The notes under the pieces are model-generated. The model worked only from the letters and a program-made list of their open reading frames with translations, was not told the DNA's origin and ran no database searches. Shown here in pieces: positions 1 through 12,623 of a stretch of 64,000 nucleotides of DNA. The first letter of the stretch is position 1, and each line of letters opens with the position of its first letter. The translations under genes and the position numbers were made by a program. Origin of the DNA: Polyodon spathula (taxonomy: Eukaryota > Chordata > Actinopteri > Acipenseriformes > Polyodontidae); NCBI RefSeq assembly GCF_017654505.1, contig NC_054535.1:81407603-81471602 (forward strand). Reading direction: 5' to 3'.

Positions 1-773
1 CTTATGTTCTAATAGCTCATAAGGTATATATTATTGAATACAATGAAGTTTAGGGTCTTGATATAATGAAATGCCGCTAATAGTGGCAACCCCTACAGTA
101 CACGTACCCTGTATTATCAAAATGATTTCCTTGCATAAGACAACTAAAAAAGACACTTGATGTTAGTTAAAATGTTTTTTTTTTTTATAATTAAACTGAA
201 ATGTAGTCTTCAAAACAAGAAAAATAAATTACACACACACATACGTATACACATACATGCATCCTCAACTCCCTCTGAAGCATATTGAAACCCGACTGTT
301 GAGAGATTGAGTAGCTGTCACCAACTCCTTGTAGTACTTGTCGGCACTGACGGACTTTGGGCAGGAGAACTCTGTGCTGGCTTGGCGTCATTGTTCTATT
401 GACCTATCGCTTCATTCTCCCTTTGTTCTTCTCTTCTAGGGCTGTCGATGTGACAGAGATGGTTCCCTCCCCCCCCCCCCCCCTCTGTTGAATGGGATAT
501 AGATGAAACAGCAAACAAAACAAAGAACAACCATTGTGGCTGTGTGTTTTTTTGTTTACTATATAGCTTAATTGCAGCATCAATAAAACATGCACATTGG
601 GCTCTATTCATTGTTAATTGTCATTGTTTTTGTGGTTTTGCGATATACCATTGAACATGCTTTTACTATGCATTTATTAAATGAAATAGACACTTCTGAA
701 AATGTTTTATAATGAATCATATAGATTTACAATCAATAAAAAAAACATGCCGAATACATATAAATTATTCATA
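1..773. other. Unannotated AT-rich DNA
   Basis: No gene or mobile element is recognisable here. A short alternating CA/TA stretch lies near 227-262 and a run of 15 C at 469-483. The short open frames run through this low-complexity sequence and resemble no known protein family. Confidence 0.6.
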
Positions 774-1085
774 TTTTTTTAAAATTTTGTAGTCGACAAT
801 TATTTTTTTAGTATTTTCTCCCAATTTAGAATATCCAATTATTATTTAAGCTCGGCTCACTGCTACCACCCCTGGGCTGACTCGGGAGAGGGAAGATGAA
901 CATGCGATGTCCTCCGAAGCATATGCATCACCCGACCATTCTTCTCACACTGCAGACTCACCATGCAGCCACCTCAGATCTACAGCGTCAGAGGACAATG
1001 CAGCTCCAGGCAGCACACAGACAAGCCCGCAGGCCCCCGACCAGACTAAAGGGGTCGCTGGTGCACGGTGAGCTGAGGACACACT
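774..1085 (-). mobile_element. tRNA-derived SINE, 3' part, minus strand
   Basis: The segment matches, from memory, the body and tail of a tRNA-headed SINE common in non-teleost fishes. The recognisable parts are an A/T-rich tail (plus-strand gtagtcgacaattat near 790), a ctcccaatttagaat block near 820, a cggctcactgctaccacccc block near 853, and a ggtcgctggtgcacggtgag block near 1055. The tRNA-like head is absent, so the copy is 5'-truncated at about 1085. The copy at 41288 carries the head and only the start of the body, so the two overlap little. Family membership is recalled and should be tested by alignment. Confidence 0.65.
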
Positions 1086-3875
1086 ACTGACTCATGATTG
1101 GGCATCAGATTTCACCTCCCACTCGGCAGTGACTGGCATAGCGCAAAGATATTGGGCCTGAAAATCAAAGCTTTTCCGACCATCCGGGAGGGCTTTTATG
1201 CCAGGGTTTTAAAGTTCCGACTTTTCGTGCTCCAAACAAAAATAAAAAGTGGCCAGGAAGCATGAGAAGAGGCGCAAAACCACAATTCCAACAGTATGCA
1301 AATGAAGTGGGTACCTAATTAATATACCTCCTGTGCAAAAATCAAGAGGGTTGATGTTGTCGGATTGAGTATTTTCCATGTGAAGTGGTTCCCTGTTTCA
1401 AAGAGTCCCAATAGAGATGGAAACCTATTTCAAGCATGGTCCGTCTAAAATAAAAAAAGGGTCTGATGTAGGTGCAGTGACTCTCATGACTACAGTCATG
1501 GAGCCCAGTGTGCTGCTAGAGATTGCTGCAATTTTTGAGGATGAAAAGGATCTTTTTTTTTCATTTTCTCATAAAGTGGGTACACTATAATTTAATATAG
1601 TAAATATAAAATAAATTAGGCTACATTAAAATGAGCTATTTAACTGTACTTTGTTTCTCTTTATCCTGATGTACTTGCTGTATTATTATGTTCTATTAAA
1701 TGTATTTTTCTCCATATCTCCTGAAGCACATGTCTGTTTTATTTTTCTCTGCCTTACTCCTTTCAATCCCACCTGTCCATTCATTGAAATCCTGAAATGA
1801 TGTAAAAACTGCCACTTGCGTCATTAACACATAGGTTTCTCATTTAAATTGAATAGTTATTAGGTAAGCTGTACCAACTCCACCTATCAGGAAAACATAG
1901 AAAAGTGTTTCATTTTTTTGATGAGAACAGCGTTCGGGATGAGAGTCAGGTTAAAACAGATGGAGCCAGCGACTTTCGAACCGTCGGAAGACACTTTTGA
2001 TATTCAGGGCCATTGTATTGGCTTACGCTTGCGCTAGGACAGACCTCTCCCTGCAGTGCTACCGCAATGACTTTGAGCGCTGTCCTTGCGCTTGCCTCTT
2101 GTTATCAAAATTGGGCCCATACTCCTAAAAGGAGTTTGTTAGAAATATTACACCTCAACAACAAAATAATAATAAAAAAAGAATTACAAAAAACTGCATG
2201 CGACTTAAATTACGTTATAATGATTAATATATCATATAAATTATATATTATATTATATATAATATATTATTATCTATAGATAATATATATATATTAAGAT
2301 ATTCTAATTGGAACCTTGACGTCAGATCGTTCACCTTTTCTTTATACAAATTTTATACTTTATTAGCAACCTCGGTATATATTACCGACACTATTTCAAC
2401 AGCAAATTACCAGACGTATTTTTATTACATTTTGTCAGTCATCCGTTTGGTAGTCTAGTTAGTGTTATCATTATGTTTCTATATCAGCTGCTGAAGCCAT
2501 AGACACTTATTGAATGTATATAGTTATCTGGTATATGGGTAAGCTCTTTGCATATTTGTTTTCTACAAAAGTCCTTCAGGCTTGGTTAGTGCTATAGAAT
2601 GTTCTAAAGTACTGCATATCTTCTGCATCTTCTCACACTGGCAAACCCAGCTAACTCTCTACCACCATACAGAAAAAGGGAGTTAAAATATCAGTTCAAT
2701 TAGATCAATAAGAACAACCCTCCTCCCTGGGGGTGATTAAAATTAATGAGATTCCACTGTGTTACATTTATAATGTACCTGTGTAAATTGTGGTGGCCAA
2801 GCTTTGGAAAAATATGTTCTATGTACATAATCTTTTTACTGGAGGACAGTATACAGTATGCATTTTTTCCCTCTGTTTACACAATCTTTCACTACCTAAG
2901 GCTAAGTGGGTGAATTATTGAAACCAAAATTGCTGTGTAAAGAAACCTAACAACAGCGAGAAGAAAAAGTACTTGAATGTATAGTTGAAGTACATTTTGT
3001 TGATGAGGGAGTAAATCACTCTGTTGAAACATATTAATTGCTGTCAAAATCTGTATCATTTTCCTGATTACATAGGTTCAAGTGGGACTGTGCTCCCTCT
3101 AGTATAACGTCACCATTTTTATTACATAGTTTTACCATTTTCAGTTGCCTTTGGGGTGTGTGCGTGCATGTGTGTGTTAGGGTAGGATAGGATTGACTTG
3201 CTTCCTTTTCAAGCATCTGACGGTTGTTCACATTTTGAACAGAACATAACTCTTTTATAATCGTATCCATCCAGTTTCAGCAGTGACATGTTTACTGTAA
3301 TTAAATCAATGTTGTTTTAAACGAGATTACATTAACATGCCCCGCCTGCTGTGGAGCAGATGTGATGACACCATTTTCAGCACCTTACTTCCAGCAGTTT
3401 TCTTTTTTCACAGCGTATCACAGATTGGCACTTTAATACAGCTAAGCCAGACCCACCCTTCTTATTATTTCCTGACAGCACCAGTGGGAGAAACAATCTG
3501 CTGTCAGACTAAATGCCTCGAGGAGTAGCAGACTTGCATCTTCTGTTTTCATTGTACATTACATCCATCTAGCTAGTTTCATTTGGATTTTTCAGTAATA
3601 CTTCACATGCTCTTCTTTTTTAAATTATTTTGTATTATTTCAACCAAGTTTGTAAATATATATATGAATGTGGGACAAATATGAAAATTTATGAATATTA
3701 AATGCAACTTGGGTCTCTTTCAAAAGGTAAATTAAGCCTCAAGAAGAGGAATCAGCAATATAACTATACAAATCAGCTACACTAGTCCCCCATAAAAACA
3801 AACCCCTTAAGCACTTCTGGTTGTTTAAAGAAAAAAAGGAAACAAAACACTGCTACTAAAGCTAAAAAGCAGAAA
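1086..3875. other. Unannotated DNA with possible DNA-transposon debris
   Basis: No gene was recognised. GGGCC-type motifs at about 1154 and 2124 resemble termini of Harbinger-like elements, but I could not pair them into one element. An AT-rich palindromic tract lies at about 2225-2300. The 88-codon and 78-codon open frames at 2013 (+) and 3034 (-) resemble nothing I know. Confidence 0.45.
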
Positions 3876-4149
3876 TCATTTCAGTCTGAGCGTCTTAGAA
3901 GAATTTGTAAGATCAGTTGGCCAATGAAATGCAGCAGTGCGGCTCTGCTCCAACAGTGGAAAATGGCTTAAACATATGCTCCGCAAAGACAGAAAATCCA
4001 TGTGCAGTGTTATTCTAGATTGGCAGAAGAAAGAGGCCAACCAAATGAGACCTAACGGCAAGCTATCACCAAACGATCACAGACATACGTCATCACTAAC
4101 ACCAGCAATAACAATGGCACAGGACAGAATGTGTTTGGTGAGAAGGTGA
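3876..4149 (+). pseudogene. LINE ORF2 C-terminal relic (RTE/L2-like)
   Basis: The open frame from 3937 reads a C-terminal LINE signature: GKWLKHMLRKDRKSMCS, then a spacing that fits the W-x3-GK-R-GRPK block of fish LINEs with its glycines lost, and at the end AQDRM. In intact elements the order is [KR]W-x-GHxLR+D, then RGRPK-TWRRT, then AQDR. Only this order and a few residues survive. There is no reverse transcriptase or endonuclease nearby, so this is a short 5'-truncated, decayed fragment. The clade is uncertain and chance resemblance cannot be excluded. Confidence 0.42.
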
Positions 4150-4542
4150 GTGGAAGTGAACTGTCTGTATAAAAATCATATTTGTTATAAAAGTAATTTG
4201 TTTACTATAAACTCTGTCAGGAACTTACCATGTTTGTTTAAACCACAAATACCTTATAATATTTCAGCAGAAAAAGCTTTAAAAATAATAATGACAGATA
4301 GAAAAACTATCTTGGTCTATAGGTTTTTTTTATTTTTTTTTACTAAGCCGACACAGACTATATAGTTACAAATACAATGTAGTAAAAGTTTGGCAATAGC
4401 AGTCTATTATGCTTGTTTTTGGTTCGGTAAATTAAATGCAATAATTTATTTACGTGGTTTTTCCAAACTAACATGTAAAAGTGTGGCTGTTTTGCTTAAT
4501 ATTGTAGAGAACCTCAATTCCCACAGGCAGGCGCATTACACA
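4150..4542. other. Unannotated DNA
   Basis: AT-rich sequence with a T-rich tract near 4325-4342. No gene or repeat family was recognised. Confidence 0.5.
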
Positions 4543-4608
4543 GGGAGAACTTGGAACCTCTCACACTAAAGTATAGCGCCAATACCGCTCTACAAAAGAG
4601 CCGGATCC
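4543..4608 (-). repeat. tRNA-like unit 1
   Basis: Read on the minus strand, this segment is a diverged relative of the units at 4837 and 4903. It shares the block around plus-strand tatagcgccaataccgctc and ends in a weak B-box-like segment (plus ggaacctct). It is too diverged to be a functional tRNA and is best seen as part of a tRNA-derived repeat. Confidence 0.5.
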
Positions 4609-4836
4609 TCTGCAAGGAGCTTATATCAGGCTTATGTCCACGTGTGATGATGTCACCTAAGAGCCCTGCTGTTGCATTACCTGTGCATGCCACACACTCC
4701 CCTGCCAGCTTCAAGTCCTCTCTGGACTTGCTCACCAGGCTACAGTCCGAGAAGTGCGTGCCTGGGTACCTGCATCCCACTTCTGATACCAATATAACAA
4801 TCGCAGTTCCCACAGCACGGATTTCTCACAGGCGGA

Positions 4837-4904
4837 GGTGGGATGCCAACCTGGGACCTCCTGCACTGAAGCATAGCGCCATACCACTGTATAGAAGAGC
4901 CAGC
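4837..4904 (-). repeat. tRNA-like unit 2
   Basis: The minus strand reads gctcttctatacagtggtat, then a gcgctatgcttcagtgcagg block, then ggtccc. It resembles a tRNA body with an A-box-like start and a decayed B box. It lies head to head with unit 3, and the two form a near-palindrome over about 4852-4955. Confidence 0.55.
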
Positions 4905-4973
4905 TCTTTTGTACAGCAGTATCAGCGCTATGCTTTAGTGCGAGAGTTCCCGGGTTCGTGCCCTCCCTCCGCC
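4903..4973 (+). repeat. tRNA-like unit 3 with B box
   Basis: The plus strand reads gctcttttgtacagcagtat, then cagcgctatgctttagtgcg, then a good B box (gggttcgtgcc, about 4951-4961). The layout matches the RNA polymerase III internal promoter of a tRNA or tRNA-derived SINE. I could not fold a clean acceptor stem or anticodon arm, so I do not call a tRNA gene. It overlaps unit 2 by two bases in inverted orientation. Confidence 0.55.
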
Positions 4974-6677
4974 GAGTCCGTAACTCAAAACACTGTCTTG
5001 ACATTTGTGTTAATTTAGGAAAGGGACTAGGGCCCAGATATTTGAAGTGATGCGCAATCCCCTCACAAAATTTGTGCCTCGCAAAAATTTGTGTTTTTGC
5101 ACAATAATTGATATCTTCCAACATGACACAAAACAGTTACGCAAAGTTGGAAAATAGCAGTATTTTGCTCAATTCGCAAATTAGTTTTATTCCTCGCAAA
5201 ACCACCTGCGCATTCATTACCAATATAGCAAAAATGCACAAGAGCTTCATGTGAATGCACAGAATTGGAATACCACACGACAATGGACTGTTAACAATAC
5301 CCCGCGAAGCAACTATCACAGGTGTACAGTACATACCAATATTCCTCAGATGAGTCTACACTCAAACGTACCCTGCACATGGAATGCAGAATCAAAGCTC
5401 AACACACATTGGTAGCATTGGCACCCCGAAAGTTGCCTGCCCACCCCCACAAATATATAAATAAGCTACTAAATGGAGAAATTAAACAATGGACCACAGG
5501 ACAGTGTAGTGACTTGTTAACTGGATAAGTGTCAACATGAAGGAAACACGCAAAATATCACTGAAACATCAAACTCCACTCTTTATTTTAAAGAAACGTG
5601 CCTGTCAGCCGATGTTCTGAGTAGATCCGACACATGCTTCTTACACTATACATAAACATATTTACAGAAGTGTGGACTGTAAAACAAACCCACAATGCTG
5701 AAAACACTACTCTATTCGGAAGCCCAGAAGATGAGAATCTCAGCATGGGACCGACCAACAACGCTGCCTGTGGATGCAGTCTGCACATGTGTATCCCTTA
5801 CTCATACTCCTGCTGAAAGCCCCTTCCAACTGCCCCCCACTCACCATGCCCCCTGCTCCTACCACACCTGTATGGCATAGTCAATAGCATGGAATGCAGA
5901 TCGTGGGTGTCAAAGTATGCTTCTGATATCAATGAGAAATAAATAACAATAATTTAAAAAAAAAAAAATTTTAAAAGTCAGCTGTGTCCTATACCTGAGT
6001 GTGGAATTACCAGGTGAGTGCCATGAAAAGGAAAATTAGTCTTTGGAGAATGCAACTACAGGGATATATTATAGATTGAGCCCTTGGGCACTGCAGCCCT
6101 TTGCCAGTGTTGCTGAGGATAAGGCACTTAGCTCAACTGTCACGCTTATCGCAAAACTTAGCCATTTTCATTCAAATTTGGCCTTCGGAGAAATTCAAAT
6201 AATTTTGTGCTTAAGCATATAAAATTTGTGCACATACGTACATTTGTACCTAATGTTTATCATTATCACAGGCATTAGCATGGCTAATAAGCTAATTTAA
6301 TATTTAAAGGGCCATCACAAATTCTATGGAATACAATCAGATGTATCTATGCTGTGCTGTTTGCTGGGAAGTGAGTTTATGATTTCTCTATTTCTGTCTC
6401 TATAATTTTGGCAGGTATCACACAAATACAAATACATGTTACCTATTCTAATGAATTAATATTGTTTGACTTTGACTTTTTGAGTTTTTTGTTACGGTAC
6501 CCTGTTTTTTTCTTTCTTTCTCAGTATTAGTCGTGACCCCGCTTATCAAACCGCTATTGCTCTGTGTCTGGACTGATCTGATCTTTGTAATGTGTTTTTC
6601 GTAGAACTGTAACTTGCCCTGGGTAAGGGTCTGTTATAAGAAAATAGATACATATATTAACAACAACAACAATAAAA

Positions 6678-6678
<1 letters not shown>
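4974..6678. other. Unannotated DNA
   Basis: A gggcccagatatttgaag motif near 5031 could be the left end of a Harbinger-like element, but no right end was identified. The following 500 bp is rich in CGCAAA-type words, and an A-run lies near 5956. The open frames here show no recognisable domain. Confidence 0.4.

Positions 6679-6734
<56 letters not shown>
6679..6734. repeat. (TA)28 microsatellite
   Basis: An uninterrupted TA dinucleotide tract of 56 bp. Confidence 0.97.
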
Positions 6735-6738
<4 letters not shown>

Positions 6739-7886
6739 TGCTTGACACACCTGGGGGGCAATTAATTCAACTTAAATAAAAACAGGCTGAATGGGCAGTG
6801 GAATAAGGAGCACCTTTCATACATTAACTTTACATTCAAAACGCCGACAAAATTTACCAATACAGTAATCAGTAGCCTAGCTTATTATTGTAAGCAGTGT
6901 CTTTGATATTGAAATCTATGTGAATGCAAGGGAAGGATGTGCAAACTGTTGATTGATCGTTCTATGGTTGATATACTACTGTATGTGTCTATTAAAGTAA
7001 AGCTTTCCTGCATTATACAGGTAGTTGTATAGTGTCTGCCGGCTCGGTTTATGCTACACACAGACGGTATGTACTATGATACCATGCTGTACTCTTGTTT
7101 CTATATTGGGAGTTATTCTTCCAGTACCAAGAAAGCGTGCTTGAGAAATTGATTAGTTTTCTTTCAGTCTGAAAGAATGATCATGACTGCAGCTTCCCTT
7201 TTTATTTTTTAAACATGTATTAAAATTAGTGATGCTGCTATCACAATTGTTATTTTGAATATAATCATTATATAGATGTGGAAGGAACCTTGTATGATCG
7301 CTGGGTATTTTCCATTGTTGTAGTACCTTGGAAAGTGCCTGCATTTCACTTCAGTGATTGGGTGAGTGAATGCTGGAGTGATGTGCGCGGTGTTAAGGCT
7401 TGCTTAACGCAAACATTTCAAATATCTAGGCCTAGGAGTCTAGAACTGATATTCGGCTTTGTGAAACCAAGAAGGTTTTTTCTACCCTCCCCTGTGCTGA
7501 AGTATTATAAATGGAAGTGATTACTTTACAAAGTATACAATATATATGTATGAAATCTTTTTTTGTATTATTATCAGTTTAAATCAAGTAGCATATGATA
7601 TGACATATATAGAAATGCATTTGGGGTCTGTTCTGTTCTTGCTCACAATATTATTACATTTGTGGTTTATTAAAAGAAAAATAGAGTTGACGATAATTTT
7701 AAATCATTAATTATGTATTGACAGTGTTGTTATTTCTTGTACTTCTCTAGTCAGTCGGCTTCTTAAATCAGATCCAATCTCACCCAGCATTTAATGTCAG
7801 CATTACATTCTTATATTATTTATATATGTATTTTACTTTATATTTTATTGCTATGCGGGCGGGGGGGGCTGGTTGTTTTGTTTTTT
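6735..7886. other. Unannotated DNA
   Basis: No gene or repeat family was recognised. A G-rich run lies at about 7858-7870. The 80-codon frame at 7278 (+) resembles nothing known to me. Confidence 0.5.
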
Positions 7887-8164
7887 AGGGGTTTCAACTC
7901 ACCCCTATTATTCAACTAGGTGGGACAATGAAATCCACCACCAGCACCCAACCCCACATAAATGTTTCTTAAGCTGAGGGAGAGCAATGCTGTCGCCTAT
8001 ATTGTGCTTGACATGAATACAGAGTAAAGTATGATGTTACTTGTTCAGTGTTGTTGCCCATGGGCCATCAAAGGTTGGGGGCGACTGCTGTCCAGTAATT
8101 TCTTATGATATCACACTGCGGGGTGGGGAGGGGGGGCCCAGCAACAAAAGTTTGAGAGCCCCTA
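7887..8164. mobile_element. hAT-type MITE or fragment
   Basis: The right end reads gtttgagagccccta, whose complement is a typical hAT terminus of the CAGGGGCTCTCAAAC type. A looser partner, aggggtttcaact, lies near 7888. The interior is non-coding. The expected terminal bases CCCTG are found again after the adjoining LTR (8581-8585), so the LTR cut the element exactly at its tip. No 8-bp target duplication could be matched, so the left boundary is tentative. Confidence 0.5.
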
Positions 8165-8580
8165 TGTGGCAGGCTGGTGAGGGGATAGAGGCCCAGAGAC
8201 AGTCTGAAGTTCAAAAAAATAACTATTTAATTATAAATAAACACAAAAATGAAAGTGCACAAGGGCAAAATAAAAAATCTTCAAACACAAATAGAAAGAA
8301 AACAAAACAAAACTTACAAAAAAAATAAGGTTTCCAGGCTGGGCATTGCCTTCACTTTCAAAAACACAAACAACAAAACACCAACCTGCTTCCTCAACTC
8401 CCTCCCCTAAATGAGAAGCAGAGGCCTCCTTTTACGTCAGGTGGCTGGGCGCTGATTGATCGTTAATTAAACTAATCATCTAATCAACCCCAGCCACCTG
8501 AACACAATGAACCCAGGCAGGTAGGGGAATTTAACCCCATCCCTGCCAATCTCTAAAGGGCAGAGCTGTGCTCTTCCACA
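8165..8580 (-). mobile_element. Solo LTR, family B, minus strand
   Basis: A 416-bp unit running from TGTGGCAG to TTCCACA. Near-identical five-base flanks, cccta (8160-8164) and ccctg (8581-8585), look like a target duplication with one change. On the minus strand it carries a conserved box (GAAGGCAATGCCCAGCC, about 8334-8355) also seen in the LTRs at 49092 and 62627. No internal coding region accompanies it, so it is a solo LTR, probably of a Gypsy-like element. Confidence 0.7.
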
Positions 8581-8585
8581 CCCTG

Positions 8586-9336
8586 TGTGACAGAAATACA
8601 ATGAATCTTGGTTGTAAATCTCCCTCCCAACCCATGAAGGAGCTAAGCAGCGAGAACAGAGTTCTTTGGACGGCTGGCCTGACAGCTCTTTCCCAGGGTT
8701 GGGAAGTCTGTTATTCTGGAAGAAGGTGAGACTCCGTTGCAAGAACGTTTGGACCTAGAAGGGAAATGACGTGGCAGCCGTAGATTGCAGAGGCGGTTGC
8801 GCTCGTTTACCAAGGGGTCATGCATGACAGCATAAAAGGGAATGGTGAATCGTAATCTGTTCCTTCGCTTTGGTTTTCCAATTGAACCTAGAAGGAGTGT
8901 GAGACCCCAGAGAATGTAATAGGATCGTGAGTGTTTTGTTTGTTTTTGTGTCTGTTAGTAATTTGTCTTGTTTGTGAATTACCAGATGGCTAACTCATTT
9001 CCGGAGCTGTCGCCTTGGGCCCGCACAAAGCCAGAACAGCGCTGCAACACTGTCATGAAATAAACTTGTATCACCCACCACGAGCACTACTGCACGCACA
9101 CAGGACTGGTGTCCATGTTTGTGATATTATTTGTTTGTTATTTGGGACTGCAATCACATTATTATTTACCCCGTGCAGTACATATTGTTGTGGATTGCCA
9201 GGGGATTATTGTTTGGTCGCCAGACTTGGATACAATTAACAAAACCTTTCCAAACCGGATTATAATTAGTCTCTGTCTGTTTCATTCCTGCAATGCATCA
9301 CCTCTGCACTTGTATCCACTCAGCTACCTTGTCACA
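8586..9336 (+). mobile_element. Solo LTR, family A
   Basis: A 751-bp unit from TGTGACAG to GTCACA. The flanks are ccctg (8581-8585) and ctctg (9337-9341), a five-base duplication with one mismatch. A TATA-like cataaaagg lies at 8831 and AATAAA at 9059. It is clearly related to the LTR at 60737-61447 (minus strand) and more distantly to 43569-44205, sharing for example the gacgtggca block and the cctagaaggagt block. The short open frames across its 3' half are incidental. Confidence 0.8.
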
Positions 9337-9341
9337 CTCTG

Positions 9342-12300
9342 CCATAGAGTGTATTATAGTTGTATGGATGAATCATTCTAGCGTGCTTTATAAAACAAAA
9401 ATGTTTAGACTGCCTAGTTGGAAAATGTTAGCATAAAGGAACTTAATAATTTAGACTCAGAACCAAGAGAATAGAAAAACAAGCCTGCAGAGATATTATG
9501 AAATAATAGGCAACCGTTATGAGTTACTCTCCCCTAAGCATTATCTTCAGAATATGATTGAAGACCCAATATTACAAATGTGCTATTAAAAGTCAGTTTA
9601 TTCATGTTATATTAAATACAAAGACATCATCATGATCATCACCATTAAACAACTATAAAACATTCAAAAGGCAAAAAAAAAATAAAAGAATAATGGAACA
9701 GAAAAACTGAAAACGAAAGAGCCATAGAAAACAAAGTAGGGATAAGTCTTTCACTGCTTTGATAGGTCAGACAGGAATGCAAGCTGAATTTTTCAGTAGA
9801 GCCATAGGGTGTGTATTATATTTGTTATAATTTCAGACAATGCATAATATCCATTTCGTGCAAGGCCATGGCAGTCTGATTCCAGACAAAGCCAACAAGG
9901 CTGCAAAAGTAAGGTTGTCTGGCTTTAACAATGCAACAATGGAAGGAGAAAAACAGTCATTGAAGTTATAAAGATTTAATTAAACAAGGAAGAGAGCTTT
10001 TGAGTATTCTCAGTTTTTTTTTTCTAGTTTTGTAACATTAAAGGAGTTTTTCACTCGTCATATATGTAGCTTTTATTATTTAGTACTTTGTGCACTTTTT
10101 AAATATATCATACATATTATATTGACATGACAAGATATTACAGAAGTTTAGGTCTTTTTGATTTCGTGACAAAGGATTAAATTATATCTAAATTATGTGC
10201 ATTGCCTCAGCTAAGGCTGGTTAAAGTTGCTATTAAAACAGAAATTCACAATACCACTCAATTGCGTGGTATTAAAACAAAAAATCTAACTGTAGGGGGT
10301 GTGTCATTTTAATGTGGTTTAAAAACACATTCACTCAAGTGTTGTAGAAACAAGCATTATGTAACATTAAAAAAATATACAAATATACAATATACAAATG
10401 TAAACTGAACAAAAGCTTTACGAAAATACATGGATTTTTGTGCTTTGTATTGCGTTTTAATTATTTAAAGAGACAGTAGACTGCCCCTCTACATACCGAA
10501 ATTCTGTTTTGGAATAATTTTGTGGTCCCGACCAAATCCCTATTGAAATGAATGGTGTAATACCCTTTAAAATCCAGATATCTGTCTATTTTAGAATCAG
10601 ACATGATTTGTAAGTCTTGTCTGATGAAAACCAATGCAAATCTGACTTTGCAGTCTGACATCAAGTCACATGAATTTTCTGTTATACTTTATAATCAAGT
10701 ATATTGCGTATATACACACATGTCCTGTGGGTAGATTGTATTAAAATTAATACAATTATTGAATTGCAGGGTATAACTGGAAAGTACTCCTACTGTAATA
10801 GTTTTGTAAAGTGTTTAAATAGTTATGTATACCTTTTTTAATGTAGTATATTTAACAGTAATTACTTCTATAAACTACTTCTTTTATACAGCACATTTTT
10901 CCGGTCCCATGTGATGCCAGGTTAGAGAGGTTATTCCATTAGATGCTGCAAATTCAGAGGAGTAATATGTTTTAGAAATGTTCCATTGCTGAGTAACTGC
11001 GAGCGAGTTACAGTTTTTAGGCTTTGTATGGAACATATTTTATTCAAACATATTTAGCTGAGATAATAATTTCAGTATTTGTAAATATGTTTATTTATTT
11101 TATTTCCATATACTATATTTTAATCTTCAGTCATTGTTTGAGTGAAGTGCAGCGTACCCACAATAACAACAACAACAAAAAGGGCTTCTATACTGTACAG
11201 TATATGCTTCAAAATGAGTAAATATCTGGGTGAGAGGCTTCAATTAATCCATTTAGAAAAAACACTTTGCAACAATTAATCCATTAAGCTTCCATGTACA
11301 TGGATAGAATATAATTGGGGATTGCTTTGTAACATTATATTTGCCTTGTAATATATACAGTGCATATCTCACCCCCCCCCCCAAGGTACACCTTGGTTTC
11401 CCATGAATTTCAATAGGCTCAAAACACAAGAACAAAGACATACTAAACGTAAACTAGTTTTTCATTAAAACTGAATCCTATACATAATTTATGTCCATCT
11501 GGAATATTATTTTCCAGTTGTCATAATCATTCAGCCTTATGGGGAAAACTGTACATCTAGGATTATTTTTAGATGCATTTATGCCCAGCAAAGCTACGTA
11601 AAATTATGCTTTTTACCCATCAATCATTTATGCTTCTTTTCTCACAAACTAAGTGAAATGGAGTGAAATGTAGCTGGAAACCTTTGACTTGCCAATCCTC
11701 TTTTTCTGATGGTCATATTTTCAGAATGGGCTCAATACCGAGGATCTTCGTACATTTACAGTTAGGTACAAACTCGGTTCTTACTTTACATGAAGCAAAT
11801 TCGAGAGATGAGGAAAATTGAATACATTATTGTAGTATTCTATATAAACTTCTCATCTTAAATAAGCAGAGCTCGGGGGTATGTTTGTGATATCTACTAG
11901 TTTGCATTCAAGGATACAGGAAAAAAACAGGCCTGCAGTTGTTCATCTTAATCCACACACTGGATTGTAGCATGACAAATATAACCTTATGAAAAAAATA
12001 TAGAATTGATAATTTAACACCATGTAGGCTCTCTGGGCTGAAACTTTCAAAACAGTTTAGCAACAATTTTCAAAACTATTTGCACCCTTGAGCCTCCAGC
12101 CACAATTTATGTCAGGATATAAAAATACTTCCACATATAACTATTCTTACAAGATAATAAGGTAGTAAAAGCCACCTCATAACCTTTCACATGGCCCTAT
12201 TTGGGGAGATGAAAAATACATCTCTCTTGGCTACAAAGACACCTTAGGAAATAACTGTGAACAGCAGATCCACATGATTTGTATGCTGATTGTGTGTACA

Positions 12301-12548
12301 GAGGCTGAGTTTCATCATCTAAAACCATTTCAGCAACAAGAACACATCATTCCTCCAGCTGTCACAGTACTAACAGTTTCTTGTGTTTAAAAAAAAAGTG
12401 TGATGCAGTGTAAGAGTTTCTAATGAAAAAAATCGCATCATTATGGTGATATTTGTCATTTTTCTCAATCATAAAAACATTTTTAAAATGCTACTGAAAT
12501 TAATATATTAATATATAATACTACCATGATACTAATTTTAATTTTAAT
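9342..12548. other. Unannotated complex DNA
   Basis: No gene or element family was recognised in about 3.2 kb. Stretches near 9840-9980 and 10140-10330 are of high complexity and contain homeobox-like ATTA words, so they could be conserved non-coding elements; this is inference only. A C-run lies at about 11371-11382. Confidence 0.45.
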
Positions 12549-12551
12549 ATA

Positions 12552-12623
<72 letters not shown>

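Noticed and set aside
1..13. CR1-type octamer tail at the window start (cttatgttct)
   Set aside because: Too short to assign; only one and a half units are present.
1140..2130. A Harbinger-type element bounded by GGGCC motifs
   Set aside because: The motifs do not pair as terminal inverted repeats and no target duplication was found.
4903..4973. A functional tRNA gene
   Set aside because: The B box is good but no acceptor stem or anticodon arm could be folded, and related copies lie beside it.
4551..5124. 155- and 130-codon overlapping frames on both strands
   Set aside because: Both frames read through the tRNA-like repeats. Their internal similarity (KHSA-type words) comes from the repeated DNA, not from a protein family.
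8586..9336. A full-length LTR retrotransposon between the LTRs at 8165 and 8586
   Set aside because: The two LTRs are of different families and opposite orientation, with only five bases between them.
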